In this document: in pieces, positions 6,641 to 10,119 of the stretch
Position numbering within the stretch: position 1 is the stretch's first letter
How the letters are laid out: each line of letters begins with the position of its first letter
NCBI GenBank assembly: GCA_030696545.1
Contig: JAUYSA010000083.1
Coordinates: 1-10,119, forward strand
DNA: 10,119 nt
Reading direction: 5' to 3'
Source of the DNA: Hyphomonadaceae bacterium
Lineage (GTDB): Bacteria > Pseudomonadota > Alphaproteobacteria > Caulobacterales > Hyphomonadaceae
The notes under the pieces: generated by a model
Told to the model about the DNA's origin: nothing
Seen by the model: the letters and a program-made list of their open reading frames with translations, nothing else
Database searches by the model: none
Program-made: the position numbers and the translations under genes

Positions 6641-7489
6641 TTAACTGAAGCGGCGCACGCTCCGCACATCTCCCGCGATCGGCCGTATCCGGTCCACCGC
6701 CTGCCCGAACGGCTCGATCTCGCAATGCATGTCGCGCGCGCTCGAATGCAGAAGCATGGTCGGCGAGCACATGATCCCCACATGCCCACGCCAGAAAACC
6801 AGGTCGCCCCGTTCCATGTCGGAAAAATCCGCCGCTGGCTTGAAGTCGATCCCCAGCGTCTGTTCCTGCATGTCGGAATCCCGCAGTGGATAGATCCCGG
6901 TCGCCTGCAGCGAAATCTGCACCAGACCCGAACAGTCGATCCCCGCACTTTCCCGCCCGCCCCAGAGATAGGGCGAACCAACAAAGCGCTGCGCCACGCC
7001 GACGAAATCTGTTTCGGTTTCCTCCAGCGGCGCGATGTGCCGGGCGAAAATCCAGCCCGAGCCCACAACCTCCACGAAATTCCCGACCGTCTCGCCCAGC
7101 GCCATCCGCGCATTCATCGAAACCGCGCGCGCAGGCCGCGATTTCATGTCCGCACGCTCATAGATGAAAGACCGCAGCACCCTCACCCGATGCGTCGGCT
7201 CTGCTCCGACTGGACCAAGGCTCGCCATCCGTATCCACCCGACATAGCGATCAAGTCCAAGCTGGACATAAGCCCACTCGCTTCCCGCCGCGTCAGTGAT
7301 CCGTTCAAAAACGCGGACGGGCTCGCCGAACAAGGCCTGGTTGACCTGTTCAGCGGACCCGTCCGGAATTTTGCGAAGAGCCGCCGAACCGGCTGCGATG
7401 CGCATGGCTTCGCCGCCCGCCACTATACTGGCAGTCTGGCCCCCCTTAGGTGTGAGGCGTGGTTCGCTCGACCAGCGGTCAGGCTGCAT
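6641..7489 (-). CDS. C40 (NlpC/P60) peptidase with two SH3-like domains
   Basis: A 282-residue protein of the bacterial peptidoglycan endopeptidase family, which cleaves peptide stems in the wall. Two SH3b-like modules (about 38-92, ending YVGWIRMASL, and about 101-155, ending GSGWIFARHIAPL) precede the NlpC/P60 domain (about 160-282). The catalytic Cys lies in GIDCSGLVQ (C186), the His in GHVGIM (H236), and the third polar residue in LLHSSA (H248), so the active site looks intact. PYLWGGRES before the Cys is also typical.

No signal peptide is visible, although related alphaproteobacterial proteins also lack an obvious one. The ATG at 7489 has no Shine-Dalgarno but overlaps the end of the MarR gene by 11 nt, so translation is probably coupled. 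The opening PRLTP matches the family start. The substrate could also be a recycled wall peptide rather than intact wall. Confidence 0.92.
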   Translation of the reverse strand: MQPDRWSSEPRLTPKGGQTASIVAGGEAMRIAAGSAALRKIPDGSAEQVNQALFGEPVRVFERITDAAGSEWAYVQLGLDRYVGWIRMASLGPVGAEPTHRVRVLRSFIYERADMKSRPARAVSMNARMALGETVGNFVEVVGSGWIFARHIAPLEETETDFVGVAQRFVGSPYLWGGRESAGIDCSGLVQISLQATGIYPLRDSDMQEQTLGIDFKPAADFSDMERGDLVFWRGHVGIMCSPTMLLHSSARDMHCEIEPFGQAVDRIRPIAGDVRSVRRFS

Positions 7490-7964
7490 GCGAGTTTGAG
7501 CCGGCGCCGTCTCTTGGCGCCCCGTCTCTTTGCGATGCTGGCTGCGCGACCGGCCGCGCTGGGACCGGAGGCTGCGAAGAAGCCGTCGGCTTCATCTCCG
7601 CCGGCTTTTGCGTTGCCTTCTGTGCGTCAGCGCTATTGGCCCGCTCGCAGGCAATCACGCGATCACCGAGACCAGCGAGAACCGCGAGGCCCCGCGCCGT
7701 CGTCTGAACGAGAACGCTGCGCCGGTCGGCTTCATCGGGGACCCGCACCGCGAGGCCCAGACCCGACAGCGCATCAAGCGCCCGGCTCACCGCCGGCTTG
7801 CCGAGCGTGAGAGCTTCCGCAAGTCCGCGTACCGTATGAGGTCCGGGTTCCAGCGAAACGCGAAGGAGGATTGCAGCCTGGCGAACATTCAGATCCGGGC
7901 CGTCCGCCCGCACCGTTTCCGCCAGTACATCTTTAAGGAGGGCAAGCGCTGATGCGCGGTCCAT
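7479..7964 (-). CDS. MarR-family winged-helix regulator with low-complexity tail
   Basis: A 161-residue protein. The N-terminal two-thirds is a MarR winged helix: LNVRQAAILLRVSLEPGPHTVRGLAEAL (25-52), GKPAVSRALDALSGLGLAVRV (55-75, recognition helix), and the wing DEADRRSVLVQTTARG (78-92), which carries the signature DxRRxxxxxT. From about residue 112 the tail is Pro/Ala/Gln-rich with no predicted fold and replaces the C-terminal dimer helix usually seen in MarR proteins, so the protein may dimerise differently. GGAG lies 5 nt before the ATG. Its last 11 nt overlap the start of the NlpC/P60 gene. It probably regulates this cell-wall peptidase and perhaps the aminopeptidase upstream, but no clear operator palindrome was found. 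Confidence 0.88.
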   Translation of the reverse strand: MDRASALALLKDVLAETVRADGPDLNVRQAAILLRVSLEPGPHTVRGLAEALTLGKPAVSRALDALSGLGLAVRVPDEADRRSVLVQTTARGLAVLAGLGDRVIACERANSADAQKATQKPAEMKPTASSQPPVPARPVAQPASQRDGAPRDGAGSNSHAA

Positions 7965-8038
7965 GACAGCTCCGTTTGGCCGGCCCCTTGGGAGATAGAC
8001 TCGCGCGATTTCGACTGCTGTTCAAGCAGAACGCGACG

Positions 8039-8079
8039 AATAAAAATGGGAACACGACCCAAATAAAAGTGTTGCTCCC
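8039..8079 (-). terminator. Imperfect intrinsic terminator after the leucyl aminopeptidase gene
   Basis: On the minus strand, GGG-AGC-AACAC pairs with GTGTT-CCC (8077-8079/8069-8073 with 8051-8055/8048-8050), leaving a 3-nt bulge and a 13-nt loop. ATTTTTATT (8047-8039) follows. It begins 15 bp after the aminopeptidase stop. The stem is weaker than that behind rpoD, so read-through into the MarR gene is possible. Confidence 0.45.
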
Positions 8080-8093
8080 CTCTGCATTTTTTT

Positions 8094-9455
8094 CTAGCGC
8101 GCGTAGCGAGCCTTCAACATGGCCCAAACAGCCCGCAATCCGCACGCAGCGGCGCCCGCAGAGCGTCCATAACGCGCAGGCCTCCACGCCCAGATATCGA
8201 AGTGCGCCCATGAAGATACGTTCACAAACGCCTTGAGGAACAAGGCCGCAGTGATTGATCCGCCCATCGGCCCATCGCCGAGGTTCTTCATGTCGGCGAT
8301 CGGAGACTTCAGGCCACTCTCATATCCGGCCCAGAGAGGCATGCGCCACACAGGGTCGCCGACTTGTTTCGATGCCGATGCGATATCGGCAGCGAGCTTT
8401 TCATCGTCTGTATAAAGAGGAGCAAGGTCCGGCCCGAGCGCAACGCGCGCTGCGCCCGTGAGCGTCGCGAAATCGATCAGCAGTTCCGGCTTCAGTTCGC
8501 TCGCCCGTGTCAGTGCATCGGCGAGGATGAGGCGGCCTTCCGCGTCCGTGTCATCGATCTCGACCGTGAGTCCCTTGCGCGACTTCAGTATGTCGCTCGG
8601 ACGGAAGGCGTTCGGTCCGATCGCATTCTCGACTGCCGGCACGCAGCAATAGAGTCGCACGGGCAATTCCGCACTCATGACAAGCCGCGCCAAGGCCAGC
8701 GCGTGCGCCGCCCCGCCCATGTCCTTCTTCATCAGGGCCATGCCGGACGTCTTGATATTCAGCCCGCCCGTATCGAACGCGACGCCCTTGCCGACCAGCG
8801 CGATCACCGGGGCTTTCGCCTTGCCCCAGCTGATCTCGATATAGCGCGGCGCCTGCGCCGCTCCCTTGCCGACGGCGTGAACCATCGGATAGCCGGACTC
8901 GAGCGCCTTCCCCGTTGTGATCTCGATCTCTGCGCCGAACTCTTTCGCCAACGCCTGAGCTTCAGCCGCAATCTCCGCCGGCCCCAGATCGCACGGCGGC
9001 GTGTTGACCATGTCACGCAGCCAGTCGATCGCCTCGGCCTGCCGGCTCACCTCAGCCGCATCAACCGATTTCGGCAGCAGCAGGCGGCGAGGCTTCTCGC
9101 CTGCCTTGTATTTCGTGAACCGATAGGCGCCGTCGGCCCAACCGATCGCCAGTGTTTCGCCATTCAGCCCGTCCGGAATTTCGGAGAGTGCATAGTCTCC
9201 CGCCGGCAATGATCCCGGCAGGCTGGCCAGCGCGAACCCGTCCGTCCCCTCGCCCAGCCCGGCCAAAACGCTCTCCAGCTCGCCGCCCGCGCCATGGATC
9301 AACAACGCCTTGCCCGTGTCGCCGCGAAACCCAGCGGCATCGACCATCACCTTGATCCGCGCCGGCTGCGCCTTCGTCCACGCCCCCAGACCTTTTGCCG
9401 TGACCAGCTGCAGCGGCACAGAAGAAGCAGAGCGGGAGACAAAGGCAGGATGCAT
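8094..9455 (-). CDS. M17 family leucyl aminopeptidase
   Basis: A 453-residue dinuclear metallo-exopeptidase that removes N-terminal residues from peptides, probably in the cytosol for peptide turnover. The catalytic C-terminal half holds VGKGVAFDTGG (K223, D228), LNIKTSG (K235), MKKDMGGAAH (D245) and TDAEGRL (D304, E306, R308), so all expected metal and catalytic residues are present. The signature normally begins NTDAEGRL; here the Asn is Asp302. The N-terminal half is the divergent macro-like domain of the family.

The size is that of the shorter alphaproteobacterial M17 form rather than the roughly 500-residue E. coli PepA. GAGGA lies 5 nt before the ATG at 9455, confirming the start. It is divergent from the TadD-like gene and is followed by the MarR and NlpC/P60 genes on the same strand, which suggests a peptide-processing cluster. 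Confidence 0.94.
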   Translation of the reverse strand: MHPAFVSRSASSVPLQLVTAKGLGAWTKAQPARIKVMVDAAGFRGDTGKALLIHGAGGELESVLAGLGEGTDGFALASLPGSLPAGDYALSEIPDGLNGETLAIGWADGAYRFTKYKAGEKPRRLLLPKSVDAAEVSRQAEAIDWLRDMVNTPPCDLGPAEIAAEAQALAKEFGAEIEITTGKALESGYPMVHAVGKGAAQAPRYIEISWGKAKAPVIALVGKGVAFDTGGLNIKTSGMALMKKDMGGAAHALALARLVMSAELPVRLYCCVPAVENAIGPNAFRPSDILKSRKGLTVEIDDTDAEGRLILADALTRASELKPELLIDFATLTGAARVALGPDLAPLYTDDEKLAADIASASKQVGDPVWRMPLWAGYESGLKSPIADMKNLGDGPMGGSITAALFLKAFVNVSSWAHFDIWAWRPARYGRSAGAAACGLRAVWAMLKARYAR

Positions 9456-9501
9456 GGTTTTCCTCGAAGTCTCGACGACAGATCCGGGCGGACAGCCGCC
9501 T

Positions 9502-9530
9502 TAACGATTCCTTGAGACGGCGCGCGTCAA
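9502..9530 (-). promoter_or_regulatory. Candidate promoter of the leucyl aminopeptidase gene
   Basis: On the minus strand, TTGACG (9530-9525) is an excellent alphaproteobacterial -35 (Caulobacter-type TTGACG). TCGTTA (9507-9502) is a poor -10 at 17-bp spacing. A GANTC site (GATTC, 9506-9510) overlaps this -10. It sits in the 102-bp divergent gap, 47 bp ahead of the start. For the opposite gene, only TAATAT (9539-9544) resembles a -10, without a well-spaced -35. Confidence 0.4.
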
Positions 9531-9557
9531 CATTCCGGTAATATTCGAGGATTGCCC

Positions 9558-10119
9558 ATGTCCGCCACCTCAATGTCCGCCACCCGTATTGCCGCGACCA
9601 TTAGCTTTGCCGCGCTGGCCCTTGCAGGTTGCATCACGGCTGCCCCGCCTAACGCTCAGGAACTCGCCCTGGTCGACGCGGCCTCGAGCCCGATCCTGCC
9701 GGCGACCCAGGCCGAGCGCGACATGGCCGAAAGGCAGGATCTGCTCACCCAGGCCAAGTTCTGGGGCGCCGAATACGAAAAGAACCCGAACGAATATGCA
9801 GCGGCCCTGAAATATGCCCGCGTCCTCCGCGCCATCGGCTCGTCCGCCCGCGCCACCGAAGTGTCGTCGCAGGCGCTGACGATGAAGCCGGGCGATGTGG
9901 AGCTTACCCTGATCTTCGCCCAGTCCGCGCTCGACCAGGGCAAAGCCGCCGACGCCGCCATGGCGCTGGCTCGGGCCGAAGCCGAGGGCCAGTCCGACTG
10001 GCGCATGCTGTCGATCATTGGCGTGACCATGGACTCGCTCGACCAGCATTCCGGCGCGCAGGGCTACTATCAGAAAGCCATCGCGCTTTCGCCCGACAAC
10101 CCGAAAATCCTCGCCAATC
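9558..10119 (+). CDS. TadD-like TPR lipoprotein, 5' part (Flp/Tad pilus assembly)
   Basis: Open from ATG 9558 to the window edge (187 codons); the rest lies outside. Residues 8-25 form a lipoprotein signal ending in the lipobox LAGC (Cys25), so the protein is probably anchored in the outer membrane facing the periplasm. From about residue 75 it consists of TPR-type helices: YAAALKYARVLRAIGSSARA, then GDVELTLIFAQSALDQGKAADA, then DWRMLSIIGVTMDSLDQHSGAQGYYQKAI. The DWR..S..GV..D pattern followed by SPDNP.IL.N is characteristic of TadD, the assembly factor of Flp/Tad pili; this is a family-level judgement. GAGG lies 7 nt before the ATG. The first 15 nt are nearly repeated by the next 15, placing a second in-frame ATG at 9573. 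A generic TPR lipoprotein is the alternative. Confidence 0.8.
   Translation, partial: MSATSMSATRIAATISFAALALAGCITAAPPNAQELALVDAASSPILPATQAERDMAERQDLLTQAKFWGAEYEKNPNEYAAALKYARVLRAIGSSARATEVSSQALTMKPGDVELTLIFAQSALDQGKAADAAMALARAEAEGQSDWRMLSIIGVTMDSLDQHSGAQGYYQKAIALSPDNPKILAN

Noticed and set aside
6481..7113. Minus-strand frame overlapping the NlpC/P60 gene and the methyltransferase leader
   Set aside because: Out of frame with the conserved C40 peptidase. It has a Trp/Arg-rich translation without motifs.
6725..7810. Plus-strand open frame opposite the NlpC/P60 and MarR genes
   Set aside because: Spans two well-supported minus-strand genes and is rich in Arg, Pro and His, as expected for a shadow frame.
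8015..8029. Small inverted repeat CTGCT/AGCAG upstream of the MarR gene as its operator
   Set aside because: A 5-bp arm with a 5-nt gap is likely by chance, and no second copy is seen near the operon.
8364..9212. Long plus-strand open frame opposite the leucyl aminopeptidase
   Set aside because: Antisense shadow of a gene whose catalytic motifs are all intact. No ribosome-binding site or family features.

Overview
The window looks like chromosomal DNA from a GC-rich alphaproteobacterium. The dnaG-rpoD pair without rpsU, the degenerate DnaG zinc site, the tadD-type lipoprotein and GANTC (CcrM-type) sites all point to the Caulobacterales/Hyphomonadaceae neighbourhood. That placement is an inference, not a sequence match. 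Almost every gene lies on the minus strand. Only the two genes cut by the window edges are on plus.

Layout from left to right. Positions 1-150 (+) hold the last 49 codons of a small protein whose end resembles DUF1428. Positions 199-989 (-) hold a two-gene operon: an AHSA1/SRPBCC-domain protein followed, 2 bp later, by an ArsR-family regulator. In front of it lies a perfect 9-6-9 inverted repeat and a second, degenerate copy 38 bp upstream, overlaying the likely promoter; this looks like an autoregulatory operator pair. Next is a strong intrinsic terminator (1091-1123) that closes the dnaG-rpoD operon. RpoD (housekeeping sigma factor) carries an unusual basic Lys/Ala/Pro-rich N-terminal extension that probably begins at a TTG immediately after the dnaG stop. 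DnaG primase (3626-5560) precedes it.

Further right on the minus strand are a class I SAM-dependent methyltransferase (5726-6481), a C40 (NlpC/P60) cell-wall peptidase with two SH3-like domains (6641-7489), a MarR-family regulator whose end overlaps the peptidase start (7479-7964), and an M17 leucyl aminopeptidase (8094-9455). From 9558 to the right edge runs the start of a TadD-like TPR lipoprotein (+), divergent from the aminopeptidase across a 102-bp gap.

Functionally, dnaG and rpoD couple replication priming with housekeeping transcription. The aminopeptidase, MarR and NlpC/P60 genes form a same-strand peptide and cell-wall turnover cluster. The SRPBCC-ArsR pair is a self-contained regulatory module. 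No gene-free stretch exceeds 300 bp. No tRNA, rRNA, CRISPR array, insertion sequence or phage remnant was seen. I found no convincing new multi-gene system; the most interesting signals are the twin ArsR operator, the RpoD N-terminal extension and the GANTC-bearing palindrome ahead of dnaG.
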